Source of the DNA: Hyphomicrobium_A sp964622715
GTDB taxonomy: Bacteria; Pseudomonadota; Alphaproteobacteria; Rhizobiales; Hyphomicrobiaceae
DNA: 28,844 bases
Assembly (NCBI GenBank): GCA_964622715.1
Contig: CAZURR010000024.1
Span: forward strand, 1 to 28,844
Direction of reading: 5' to 3'
Shown here: piece after piece, positions 8,724 through 16,800 of the stretch
Position numbering within the stretch: position 1 is the first letter of the stretch
Layout: every line of letters starts with the position of its first letter
Program-made: the position numbers and the translations under genes
The notes under the pieces: generated by a model
Told to the model about the DNA's origin: nothing
The model's input: only the letters and a program-made list of their open reading frames with translations
Database searches by the model: none

Positions 8724-9128
8724 ATGGCTGACGTACGTGCCATGTGCGCCATTGGCCAGCGCGGCCAAATCGGCCTCAACGGTCAAATGCCCTGGGAGGG
8801 CGCAACAGGTCCCGAGTACAAAGCTGACGTTGCGCGCTTCTGGGTCGCAACGCGCGGTCACGTCCTACTCGCGGGCCCGCGCACGTATCACTCAATCCCA
8901 GAGTTTGCGCACGCGGAGCGGACTATTGTTGAATTGCGCTCAAGCATGGACCCACACGAAACGATTGCGCAGTTTGCAAACCGTGTCATTTTCATAGGCG
9001 GTGGGCCGCCCGTGTGGGATGTCTACGCACCTCTTATTCAGCACTGGGATATCACGCGGCTCCCCTATGACGGCGAAGCTGACCGTTGGTTTAATCCTGC
9101 CTGGGTCATCGCAGCAAAGATTTCGTGA
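8724..9128 (+). CDS. Short dihydrofolate reductase-family protein
   Basis: The 134-aa product is recognisably of the DHFR fold. It has an N-terminal strand leading to QIGLNGQMPWEG (residues 15-26, compare IGxxNxMPW in FolA), ADVARF at 34-39 with an Asp35 that can align with the catalytic Asp of FolA after a 6-residue insertion, GPRTYHSIP at 51-59, and IGGGPPVWD at 91-99. It is about 25 residues shorter than normal and lacks the C-terminal hairpin of FolA. Whether it reduces dihydrofolate is not known; it could be a specialised paralogue. The ATG at 8724 is favoured by GGAAGG about 8 nt upstream. It probably shares a transcript with the hydrolase. Confidence 0.85.
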   Translation: MADVRAMCAIGQRGQIGLNGQMPWEGATGPEYKADVARFWVATRGHVLLAGPRTYHSIPEFAHAERTIVELRSSMDPHETIAQFANRVIFIGGGPPVWDVYAPLIQHWDITRLPYDGEADRWFNPAWVIAAKIS

Positions 9129-9148
9129 GAGCGTGAGCCGGAGACCTA

Positions 9149-9511
9149 TCAGTCCCAGTAAAAGCTGTGATGACGATGACCGTATTTGGGATAGTAGGTG
9201 CCGGCTGGCCCATAGATGTGGCCCCGCCGACAATCGCGCCTAAAGATGCGGCGCGGGCGCGGATGATAGGATACGGGCGGCGGGACAACGACAACTGCTG
9301 GTGGCCGGTAATGATGACGTCGATGCAGTGGCGCGTAACTACCAGACCGGCGGTAGGAGCGGCGCCAGCCAACGTGTGCCTTGTCGGACGCCCTGTGGTC
9401 GACTTTTAAACCTGAAAAGATTGGGCCGGCCGCAACCGCGGCGCTAGCGCCAAAATGCAGCGTCGCCAACGCCGACACCGCGAAGAGAAACGCAAGCAAC
9501 GTAGTACGCAT
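9149..9511 (-). CDS. Small exported basic protein, unknown function
   Basis: This 120-aa protein has a clean Sec signal peptide (MRTTLLAFLFAVSALATL, cleavage likely around residues 26-29 after SAAVAA). The mature part is rich in Arg, His, Tyr and Pro (for example YAPLHRRHHYRPP and YYPKYGHRHHSFYWD). I recognise no domain. Similar short His/Tyr-rich periplasmic proteins are common in Rhizobiales, with no assigned role. I chose the ATG at 9511 because GGAG lies about 6 nt upstream; an ATG at 9523 is also in frame. It converges on the DHFR-like gene with only 20 nt between the stops. Confidence 0.7.
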   Translation of the reverse strand: MRTTLLAFLFAVSALATLHFGASAAVAAGPIFSGLKVDHRASDKAHVGWRRSYRRSGSYAPLHRRHHYRPPAVVVVPPPVSYHPRPRRIFRRDCRRGHIYGPAGTYYPKYGHRHHSFYWD

Positions 9512-9559
9512 TCCAATCTCCATAGACCGTGCCGTCTCAGCCTAGTCAGCAATACTTAC

Positions 9560-9608
9560 AAGCACATTGCAACTTCAAACCAAATTGGCCGTCAATGGCA
9601 TTGTGCTT
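9560..9608. repeat. Imperfect inverted repeat upstream of the small exported protein
   Basis: AAGCACATTGC at 9560-9570 faces GCATTGTGCTT at 9598-9608, an 11-bp inverted repeat with a single mismatch and a 27-nt centre. It lies about 50-100 nt ahead of the 9149-9511 gene, and a TTGACG (minus strand) sits in the centre. It could be an operator or a hairpin in the leader. Confidence 0.35.
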
Positions 9609-9682
9609 AAGAAACCATTCAGGACCGGCCGAGAACACGACACTGAGTTGGGCGCGCACAGGGATGCCGATCAGGAATAATG

Positions 9683-10006
9683 TTAATGCAACACACGCCC
9701 ATGCGGGTCCTCTCGAACTGCCGGGGCCGGTTCGAGCAACTCGCTTAGCGCCTTCAATATACGTGAGACGGGCACGTGTCGCAGATAGTCAGCCAGGTTG
9801 GACGCCGTGAGCAGCAAGCGCACCAAATCGTTACAGAGTAGCAATTCAGCCTCTTGCTCAGGTTTGAGGTCGGGCAATTGCCCCAGATCCCTGGACGCTT
9901 CGATTGAGGGGGCCAGCATCTTCACAACGTGCTCGACCAGCTCGACTGCTTCTTGTGTCTGGGAGTCGAGTAAGTAGTGCTGCCCAACGATCGAAGAATC
10001 CTTCAT
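9683..10006 (-). CDS. Hypothetical small helical protein downstream of rnpB
   Basis: The 107-aa product starts MKDSSIVGQHYLLDSQTQEA. It is acidic and looks mostly alpha-helical, with leucine-rich amphipathic stretches (ELVEHVVKML, LLLCNDLVRLLL, LKALSELLEP). There is no signal peptide, membrane segment or known motif. Support for a real gene is the ribosome site GAGGG 7 nt before the ATG at 10006, plus the amphipathic pattern; the frame also opens to 10027. It lies about 170 nt beyond the 3' end of the RNase P RNA on the same strand. Function unknown. Confidence 0.55.
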   Translation of the reverse strand: MKDSSIVGQHYLLDSQTQEAVELVEHVVKMLAPSIEASRDLGQLPDLKPEQEAELLLCNDLVRLLLTASNLADYLRHVPVSRILKALSELLEPAPAVREDPHGRVLH

Positions 10007-10140
10007 GACGCTGCCCTCTTGGAACACTGGTCGACGGGGTCAAGAGTATTGTTCCGACAGACAGAGGCCTCCCACTGTCCCATAGGGCAGTTGTACGCGC
10101 GATACATTCGGCTTTCGACGAGACACCACCGCACGAGGGG

Positions 10141-10168
10141 CCAAGCACACGAACCGCCCTATGCTTGG
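10141..10168 (-). terminator. Stem-loop just past the rnpB 3' end
   Basis: CCAAGCA at 10141-10147 pairs with TGCTTGG at 10162-10168 around a 14-nt loop. It lies a few nt beyond the predicted RNase P RNA 3' end, where a transcription stop or processing hairpin would be expected. There is no uridine tract after it, so intrinsic termination is doubtful. Confidence 0.35.
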
Positions 10169-10175
10169 GAAGAAA

Positions 10176-10598
10176 ATACCAGTCGGCCTGTAAGCCGGGT
10201 TCTGTCTGAAGGGTTGCCCCTCCGCGACGGCCATTCATCTGGGACATCCATTGCTGGATGCCTCAAGCAACCAACCCGGGTGGCTGGCCTGAAAACGGAC
10301 CTGGCATCACGCGCAAAACGCGCACGCCCGGCCACCCCTATTTGGTCTTGCTCCCGGTGGGGTTTGCCCTGCCGCGACCGTCACCGGCCGCGCGGTGCGC
10401 CCTTACCGCACCCTTTCACCCTTACCTTGGCACGAAGGCCATGGCGGTTTACTTTCTGTGGCACTTTCCCTGGGGTTACCCCCGGCGGCCGTTAGCCGCC
10501 ACCGTGTTTCCATGGAGCCCGGACTTTCCTCCGCCGAATTTGCTGCAATGGACCACAGTCGTCCGCAACTCCGGCAGCGGCCGCCCGGCCGACTGGTG
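10176..10598 (-). ncRNA. rnpB: RNase P RNA (bacterial type A)
   Basis: This is the catalytic RNA that removes 5' leaders from precursor tRNAs. On the minus strand, the universal 5' core GAGGAAAGTCCGGGCTCCA lies at about 10513-10531, and the 3' core AGAACCCGGCTTA at 10191-10203. The two ends form a perfect 10-bp P1 helix, CCAGTCGGCC (10587-10596) with GGCCGACTGG (10179-10188). The size, about 420 nt, is normal for Alphaproteobacteria. The 5' end was placed 6-7 nt after the -10 box and the 3' end just past P1, so both are good to a few nt. Confidence 0.96.
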
Positions 10599-10603
10599 CT
10601 TCT

Positions 10604-10632
10604 AATAAGGTGCTAAGCACCCACCGCGTCAA
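10604..10632 (-). promoter_or_regulatory. rnpB promoter with a palindromic spacer
   Basis: Reading the minus strand, -35 TTGACG (10627-10632) and -10 CTTATT (10604-10609) are 17 nt apart, and the RNA would start about 7 nt later at P1. The spacer overlaps a perfect inverted repeat, GGTGC-TTA-GCACC (10609-10621), which could be an operator. The spacing and position match a housekeeping sigma promoter well. Confidence 0.7.
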
Positions 10633-10673
10633 GTCCTGCTCAAAATTACTGGATACGTCAGTTCGGGAAGCGC

Positions 10674-10703
10674 AAAGGGCCGCGCGCCGTGTGGCGGCCC
10701 TTT
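10674..10703 (-). terminator. Hairpin after the CHAP-like gene
   Basis: AAAGGGCCGC at 10674-10683 pairs perfectly with GCGGCCCTTT at 10694-10703 around a 10-nt loop. It sits 43 nt beyond the stop of the 10746-11300 gene and just upstream of the rnpB promoter, so it plausibly ends that transcript. Only three T residues follow the stem on either strand. Confidence 0.55.
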
Positions 10704-10745
10704 GGCTTTAGAGTCGAAATGTCCCGAGTTGGAAGAGGCGCGGCG

Positions 10746-11300
10746 TTAACCCATCCGAAACACAGCGCCGGACACGGATCGTGCGCGGGTGCGAACGCGA
10801 CCGCCATCGTTGCCAGAGCGAACGAGCCATTTCCCGCTCGCCGCACGTCCGACGATCTCACCTACATGATGACGCCAAACCACAACCGCGCCAACCTGCG
10901 GCCCGGAAGGCCGACCCCAGCGGCTCCAATTCCACGCCACGTTGAGTGCCGGGCCGCCGCCGCGCTGCGTGCGCATCCACCAGCCGCACCATTGCCGCGG
11001 CCGCGATCCCAATCCTCTGCGGGACGCTGTCGCGCGATAGCTACTTCTAGCGCCGCGGTTTGATACACGCGCGCTGCCCGTCTTGCGTGATCCGCCGGAG
11101 CGGCGAGTGCTGCGATAGATGTTGCGGCTTCGGGACGTGCGCTCCGCACGGCGGCCGCGACCAGCGGGTTGCGCGCGATCGGCACCTGACGAGTACCAAG
11201 ATTCAGCTGGCGACGGGTAATAACGGGACGCGTCGGCGCTACCAGTAGACACAAACGCAATGACGATCGCTGCCAAGGCAGCAAAGACACTCACCTTCAT
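10746..11300 (-). CDS. Secreted protein with a C-terminal CHAP-like domain
   Basis: The 184-aa product has a signal peptide (residues 1 to about 24, ending GSADA). A long low-complexity linker rich in Arg, Ser and Gly follows (about 45-100), then a compact domain. That domain shows a Cys in RPRQWCGWWMRT (Cys105), His in VVWRHHVGEI (His145) and Asn in RSGNDGGRV (Asn164), the order and spacing of CHAP/NlpC-type cysteine peptidases or amidases. This is pattern-based inference; related rhizobial proteins are usually annotated hypothetical. The start has AAGGAA about 8 nt upstream. A wall-remodelling role is possible but unproven. Confidence 0.75.
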   Translation of the reverse strand: MKVSVFAALAAIVIAFVSTGSADASRYYPSPAESWYSSGADRAQPAGRGRRAERTSRSRNIYRSTRRSGGSRKTGSARVSNRGARSSYRATASRRGLGSRPRQWCGWWMRTQRGGGPALNVAWNWSRWGRPSGPQVGAVVVWRHHVGEIVGRAASGKWLVRSGNDGGRVRTRARSVSGAVFRMG

Positions 11301-11359
11301 TCGAATTTCCTTGTATTGCTTCTAGTGCGGGCGGGGATGGGCCAGATCAATGAGGCCGA

Positions 11360-11388
11360 AAGAAGTGACTCAATGGACACCGCGTCAA
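11360..11388 (-). promoter_or_regulatory. Candidate promoter of the CHAP-like gene
   Basis: On the minus strand, TTGACG (11383-11388) is followed after 17 nt by CTTCTT (11360-11365), giving a leader of about 50 nt. The first 11 nt, TTGACGCGGTG, and the 17-nt spacing match the rnpB promoter of this window. Confidence 0.5.
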
Positions 11389-11470
11389 TTGGTCCAAGCC
11401 GCTCAAATCAAGCAGAAAATTTGAATTGCGCTTAGATGGTGGCCGTGTGATTTGCCAATCGCGCCGTCAA

Positions 11471-12250
11471 TCATCCCGCAAACGTCACGGGCAGTGCGGC
11501 AACAAGCCGCCTTAGCGTATCGTGCGTCGAGGTATCGAGGCGGCCGTCGGCGCGCGCGGGACGGAAATGCAATTGAAATGCGCGCAGTACTGTGTGGGTT
11601 TTCTCATCAAGCCGCCCGTGCGTTTCCACGTCGTACCCATAGCGGCGCAGCAGCACCTGCGCTTCTGCGATGTAAGCTCCCTCGTCACCGACGCTGCTTC
11701 CCAATTCATCACCGTCCACCGGCGCCGGCTCAGCCCAGTGACCGACGCCAACTCGCGCAAGCCAGGCCCAATCAAACTTCTCGCCTGGATCAATTTTGCG
11801 CCCGGGGGACACGTCGGAATGCGCCAGCACACTTTCTGGTCTCATCCCATGCCGCGCGACGATGTCCCGGCTCAGTGCCGCGATCGCCTGCATTTGCTCT
11901 TTGGGAAAATCAGGATAGCCCTGACTATGACCTGGGTTTTGAATCTCGATTCCGATCGAAACTGAGTTGATGTCTGTTTCGCCCGCCCAGTGCGAGGCGC
12001 CGGCATGCCATGCGCGCGCTGTCTCTGGAACCATCTGCGTAATCAGCCCCGTCTCGTCGATAACGTAGTGGCACGACACGCTGCTTTCAGGCCGCGCCAG
12101 CCAATCGATCGCCTTTGCCGCCGATTCCATCCCTGTGTAATGCATCAAAAGCAGGCGTGGCCGGCAGCCATCGCGGCGCACGCCGATGTTAGGCGTGGGG
12201 TGCAGTCCTTCGACGAGGAGGCTATCGGGTTTCACAATCACGAACTGCAC
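11471..12250 (-). CDS. N-acetylmuramoyl-L-alanine amidase (AmpD/AmiD type) with PG-binding domain
   Basis: This 259-aa amidase_2-family enzyme would cleave the MurNAc-L-Ala bond in muropeptides. Zinc ligands are His37 (LLMHYT), His144 (VLAHSDVSPG) and Asp154 (RKIDPG); Glu102 in IGIEIQN and Lys152 complete the AmpD-type active site. After about residue 185 comes a PG_binding_1 domain (EAQVLLRRYGYDVETHGRLD, then TVLRAFQLHFRP). There is no signal peptide, so it looks cytoplasmic like AmpD, in muropeptide recycling, yet its peptidoglycan-binding tail is more typical of AmiD. The start at 12250 lies inside the end of the upstream gene (13-nt overlap), so the two are likely co-translated. Confidence 0.93.
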   Translation of the reverse strand: MQFVIVKPDSLLVEGLHPTPNIGVRRDGCRPRLLLMHYTGMESAAKAIDWLARPESSVSCHYVIDETGLITQMVPETARAWHAGASHWAGETDINSVSIGIEIQNPGHSQGYPDFPKEQMQAIAALSRDIVARHGMRPESVLAHSDVSPGRKIDPGEKFDWAWLARVGVGHWAEPAPVDGDELGSSVGDEGAYIAEAQVLLRRYGYDVETHGRLDEKTHTVLRAFQLHFRPARADGRLDTSTHDTLRRLVAALPVTFAG

Positions 12251-12975
12251 TCCTCAACCGCGCTCGGCTTCAGGCCACGCTGCTTCAGGATCATCTCATA
12301 GGCCACGTTAATGGCAGCGAGCCTACGATCGGCCGCGGCACGAAACTCCGCGGGAAGGCCGCTCGCCATCAGCCGATCAGGATGGTTCTCTTGCACAAGC
12401 GCACGTTGGCGCGCCTTGAGCTCTGCATCAGAAATGTCCGGGCATACGCCCAAGATTTCATAGGGGCTCGCCGGATCATGAACGAAGCTTGCGCGGATCG
12501 CAGTGAATGCGGTTTGGTTCACTCCGAACCGCTGCGCCACCGTCTCCAAAAATTGATCTTCTTGAGGGTGCAGGATGCCGTCGACTGTCGCGATGTGGAA
12601 CAGGCACTCGAGCACCGACTGCAAGAGCTCTGGCTCGTCCTTCAATAACTTGCTGATCTTTGTTGCATACGCCTCGAAGCCGGCGGTGTCGCGCTTAGCG
12701 AGATCATAGAGACGGCGCACGTTCTTTTCCTCGCCTGGGGGAATCCGAAAGAGGCGCTCGAAGGCTTCGGCCTCAACCCGCAGCGCTACGCCGTCCGCCT
12801 TTGCCATCTTGGCGGCGAGCGTCGTGACGGCAATGGTAAACGCGACCGTGCGATGCACCGGTGCGCGCGGGTCGGAGCGATCAGGTCTGACGCGCGCCCA
12901 TACGGATGCGAATGCATCACGTATCGCGCCGCTTTGTTCCAATCCCATCGCCTTCGATATGGCTATCCACGACAT
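12238..12975 (-). CDS. DjlA-family co-chaperone (TerB-like domain plus J domain)
   Basis: The 245-aa protein has a TerB-like helical domain at about residues 45-165, with the paired acidic motifs KADG (59-62) and VDGILHPQED (131-140). A C-terminal J domain at about 170-235 carries the DnaK-activating HPD at 198-200 (QENHPDRLMASG). The E. coli DjlA N-terminal membrane anchor is missing, so this one is probably cytosolic. AAGGG lies about 8 nt upstream of the ATG at 12975. Its 3' end overlaps the amidase gene, an arrangement I associate with Rhizobiales; the functional link between them is not established. Confidence 0.92.
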   Translation of the reverse strand: MSWIAISKAMGLEQSGAIRDAFASVWARVRPDRSDPRAPVHRTVAFTIAVTTLAAKMAKADGVALRVEAEAFERLFRIPPGEEKNVRRLYDLAKRDTAGFEAYATKISKLLKDEPELLQSVLECLFHIATVDGILHPQEDQFLETVAQRFGVNQTAFTAIRASFVHDPASPYEILGVCPDISDAELKARQRALVQENHPDRLMASGLPAEFRAAADRRLAAINVAYEMILKQRGLKPSAVEECSS

Positions 12976-13182
12976 GGCACACCCTTATCGGCAATCGCGA
13001 GCGACTTGAAGGCCTCGCGACCGCTGCTTCCGGTGTCTGGCGGAAATTCCCGATAAGAATAGGAAGGTAGGAAATAGTTTACGAAAACGGCGCGGACGCG
13101 CGACATTCGGTCCAGCTCTCCGGTTGACGCCTTCGATCATGGCCGATAGCTGACAGGGTGAAGGCAATTCTGGAACCGGCGG

Positions 13183-16100
13183 ATGGCGGGGCACGACAGC
13201 GGCGGCAAGTGGCACTTCTGGATCGACCGCGGCGGCACGTTCACGGACGTTGTCGCGCGCACGCCCGACGGCCAAATCCGCACGCGCAAACTTTTGAGCG
13301 AAAACCCTGGCGCCTATCACGACGCCGCACTCGAAGGCATTCGCCAGTTTCTCGGAGTGGTAACCGACGCCCCAATCCCGTCAGGGCATATCGCGTCGGT
13401 CAAGATGGGAACGACCGTTGCCACCAATGCGCTGCTTGAGCGCAAAGGCGATGCAACGCTGCTCATCATCTCGCAAGGCCTCAAAGACCAACTGGAAATT
13501 GGTACGCAGGCCCGACCTGACATCTTCGCCAAGAAGATCATCAAACCGGAGATGCTCTATACACGAGTCATCGAGGCAATCGAGCGCGTGCGTGCGGATG
13601 GAACCGTTGAGACGCCAATCGACCTCGCCGCCCTCGAAGCGCATCTGAGGCAAGCCCGTGCCGACGGTATCGATGCCGTAGCCATCGTCTTCATGCACGC
13701 CTATGCCTATCCCGCACACGAGCGCCAAGCCGCAGCCCTTGCGCGCGAGCTCGGTTTTAGCCAGGTCTCAGCAAGTCACGCCGTCTCCCCGCTCATAAAG
13801 ATCGTCGCCCGCGGCGACACCAGTGTGGCGGATGCCTACCTGTCGCCGATCCTACGCCGCTACGTCGAGAGGGTTTCGAGCGCGCTTGCGCACGAGGATT
13901 CACGCGTGTTCTTCATGGCCTCCTCTGGCGGCCTTAAGTCGGCGGAGCTGTTCCGCGGACGCGACGCGATCCTGTCCGGCCCCGCAGGCGGCGTTGTCGG
14001 CATGGCGGAGACGGCCAAGCTTGCCGGCTTCGACCAGGTCATTGGCTTCGATATGGGCGGCACGTCGACCGATGTTTCTCACTACGCCGGCGAATACGAA
14101 CGCACGTTTGAAACGCAAGTCGCCGCCGTGCGCCTGACTGTGCCGATGTTGCGCATCCACACAGTGGCCGCAGGCGGAGGCTCCATCCTCACCTACGACG
14201 GTACGCGCTTCCGTGTCGGCCCAGAGAGTGCGGGCGCCAACCCAGGGCCGAAGTGCTACCGCTCCGGCGGACCGCTTACCGTCACCGACGCTAACCTCAT
14301 GGTCGGCAAACTGAACCCAGCCTACTTTCCGAAAATCTTTGGTCCCGGCCGCGACAAGCCGCTCGACTCCGACACCGTGCACGCTGCCTTCGCCAATTTA
14401 GCACAACAGGTTGGCGATGGGCGAACGCCCGAAGAGGTCGCCGACGGCTTTATCCGCATTGCGGTTGAGAACATGGCCAACGCCATAAAAAAAATCTCGG
14501 TGGAGCGCGGCTACGACGTTACCGAATATGCGCTCAATTGCTTTGGCTCGGCAGGCGGTCAGCACGCATGTCTTATTGCTGATACGCTCGGCATCAAAGC
14601 GGTTCTCATCCATCCATTGTCAGGCCTGCTCTCTGCATATGGCATGGGGCTCGCACACATCCGCGCCAGTCGCGAACGCTCCATCGAAGCACCACTCAAC
14701 GCAGACACAATGCGAAAGATCGAGAACCTCGCCTTCGACATGGGAAGCGAGACGACAGAAGAGTTGCTCGATGAAGGCATCGATCACGACGACATCGCGA
14801 TTCAGACATTCGTGCATCTGCGTTATGAGGGAACCGACTCAGCATTACCTATTCTGTTGTCCGAGCCCGATATCATGGCGCGGGATTTCGAGACGCTGCA
14901 CCGTCAGCGCTTCGGCTTCGTTTCGCCGGAAAAGGGCATTGTTGTTGCCGCAATCGATGTCGAGGCCGCCGGCGGTGGCGAGATCACGGAAATTGCCCAG
15001 GGGGACACCACCAACGAAACCGTGGCCGGCGCTGGGTCCACACAAGCCTCTGGCTCAACCCGGTTCTACTCATCCGGCGCCTGGCGCAACGCGCCCGTCT
15101 ACCAGCGCACGCAAGTCAGACCAGACACAGAGCTGACGGGCCCTGCGCTGCTGATCGAGCCGCACCAAACGGTGGTGATCGAAGACGGCTGGCAGCTTGA
15201 AGTCTCACAACGCAATGATCTCGTTCTTCGCAGGACGGTGCCGCGACCGCGCGAATGGCTCAGCATTGCGGCCGATCCGGTACTGCTGGAGGTCTTCAAT
15301 AATCTCTTCATGAGCATCGCCGAACAGATGGGCGAGGCGCTGCGCAACACGGCGCAATCGGTCAACATCAAAGAGCGGCTCGACTTTTCATGCGCGATCT
15401 TCGACACGGAAGGCCACCTTGTCGCCAATGCACCCCATATGCCTGTGCACTTGGGTTCCATGGACCGCTCAGTGGAGACGATCATACGCTTGCGCCGAAG
15501 CGAGATGCATCCGGGCGACGTCTACATGCTGAACGCGCCTTATAACGGCGGCACACACCTGCCCGACATCACCGTGGTCACGCCGGTATTTGATGAGCCA
15601 GGCAACGATGTCCTTTTCTATGTCGCAAGCCGCGGCCACCACGCGGACGTTGGAGGGATCACACCGGGCTCAATGACACCGCGAGCCACCTCGATCGAAG
15701 AAGAAGGCGTCTATATCGACAATGTGAAGCTCGTCGACCAGGGACGATTTCTTGAGGACGAGACACGCGCGCTGCTCCAAGACGCGAAATATCCTGCGCG
15801 CCAACCCGGCAAGAACATTGCTGATCTCAAGGCGCAGGTCGCGGCCAGCGCCAAGGGAGAGGCTGAGCTTCACAAGATGGTCGCGCATTTTGGGCTCGAT
15901 GTCGTCAATGCCTACATGCAGCATGTGCAGAACAATGCCGAGGAGAGCGTGCGCCGCCTATTGGCCCGCTTATCGGACGGACATTTTCGCGTGGAGATGG
16001 ACCAGGGCACTGGCGTCGAGGTGCGCATCAGTGTCGATCGCGAAGCACGTACTGCAAATGTCGACTTCACGGGGACAAGCCCGCAGCAACCCAACAACTT

Positions 16101-16800
16101 CAACGCACCCGAGCCGGTGACACGCGCGGCCGTTCTTTACACCTTCCGCGTCATGGTCGAAGAACCGATTCCCATGAATGCAGGCTGCCTCAAGCCGATC
16201 GAAATCGTTATTCCAGACGGTTCGATGCTGCGGCCCACTTACCCCGCCGCCGTCGTCGCTGGGAACGTGGAGACGAGTCAGATCGTGACCAACGCCTTGT
16301 TCGCAGCGCTCAACGCGCTTGGCTCGTCCCAGGGCACAATGAACAACCTCACGTTTGGCAACGAGCAGGTCCAATACTATGAGACGCTGTGTTCGGGCGC
16401 GCCCGCTGGTCCGGGCTTCGATGGCGCCGCAGCCGTACACGTGCACATGACCAATACGCGCTTAACCGATCCGGAGATCTTGGAACTGCGTTATCCCGTG
16501 CTGCTGGAAGAGTTCTCAATCCGACGCGGCTCGGGCGGCAGGGGCAAGTGGAACAGCGGCGACGGCACGCGACGTGTCATCCGCTTTCTGGAGCGTATGG
16601 ACTGCGCGATCTTATCGAGCTCGCGCGAGGTACGGCCCTTTGGTCTGAACGGTGGCGAGCCAGGCGAGACCGGCGACAACTTCGTGCGCCGCAAGGACGG
16701 CAACCTGGAACGCCTTGAAGGTTGTGATCAAACGACGCTTGAACCGGGTGAAGCGATCATGATCGTCACCCCCACCGGCGGCGGTTTTGGCCACGCATAA
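13183..16800 (+). CDS. Fused hydantoinase/5-oxoprolinase (HyuA-HyuB)
   Basis: The 1205-aa protein joins both subunits of the hydantoinase/oxoprolinase family. The N-terminal half (HyuA, about 1-690) has the actin-like ATPase motif WIDRGGTFTDVVART (13-27), a second phosphate motif IGFDMGGTSTDVS and GGGSILTYDGTRF. The second half (HyuB, about 697-1200) begins VLLEVFNNLFMSIAEQMGEA and includes CAIFDTEGHLVANAPHMPVH and RGHHADVGG. This layout and length match ATP-dependent 5-oxoprolinase, which opens 5-oxoproline to glutamate. An N-substituted hydantoin substrate remains possible. The start is supported by the motif position; the ribosome site (GGCGG, abutting the ATG) is poor. Confidence 0.93.
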   Translation: MAGHDSGGKWHFWIDRGGTFTDVVARTPDGQIRTRKLLSENPGAYHDAALEGIRQFLGVVTDAPIPSGHIASVKMGTTVATNALLERKGDATLLIISQGLKDQLEIGTQARPDIFAKKIIKPEMLYTRVIEAIERVRADGTVETPIDLAALEAHLRQARADGIDAVAIVFMHAYAYPAHERQAAALARELGFSQVSASHAVSPLIKIVARGDTSVADAYLSPILRRYVERVSSALAHEDSRVFFMASSGGLKSAELFRGRDAILSGPAGGVVGMAETAKLAGFDQVIGFDMGGTSTDVSHYAGEYERTFETQVAAVRLTVPMLRIHTVAAGGGSILTYDGTRFRVGPESAGANPGPKCYRSGGPLTVTDANLMVGKLNPAYFPKIFGPGRDKPLDSDTVHAAFANLAQQVGDGRTPEEVADGFIRIAVENMANAIKKISVERGYDVTEYALNCFGSAGGQHACLIADTLGIKAVLIHPLSGLLSAYGMGLAHIRASRERSIEAPLNADTMRKIENLAFDMGSETTEELLDEGIDHDDIAIQTFVHLRYEGTDSALPILLSEPDIMARDFETLHRQRFGFVSPEKGIVVAAIDVEAAGGGEITEIAQGDTTNETVAGAGSTQASGSTRFYSSGAWRNAPVYQRTQVRPDTELTGPALLIEPHQTVVIEDGWQLEVSQRNDLVLRRTVPRPREWLSIAADPVLLEVFNNLFMSIAEQMGEALRNTAQSVNIKERLDFSCAIFDTEGHLVANAPHMPVHLGSMDRSVETIIRLRRSEMHPGDVYMLNAPYNGGTHLPDITVVTPVFDEPGNDVLFYVASRGHHADVGGITPGSMTPRATSIEEEGVYIDNVKLVDQGRFLEDETRALLQDAKYPARQPGKNIADLKAQVAASAKGEAELHKMVAHFGLDVVNAYMQHVQNNAEESVRRLLARLSDGHFRVEMDQGTGVEVRISVDREARTANVDFTGTSPQQPNNFNAPEPVTRAAVLYTFRVMVEEPIPMNAGCLKPIEIVIPDGSMLRPTYPAAVVAGNVETSQIVTNALFAALNALGSSQGTMNNLTFGNEQVQYYETLCSGAPAGPGFDGAAAVHVHMTNTRLTDPEILELRYPVLLEEFSIRRGSGGRGKWNSGDGTRRVIRFLERMDCAILSSSREVRPFGLNGGEPGETGDNFVRRKDGNLERLEGCDQTTLEPGEAIMIVTPTGGGFGHA

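Noticed and set aside
12985..13320. Minus-strand frame of 111 codons antisense to the start of the oxoprolinase gene
   Set aside because: It overlaps the clear coding start on the other strand and has no motif.
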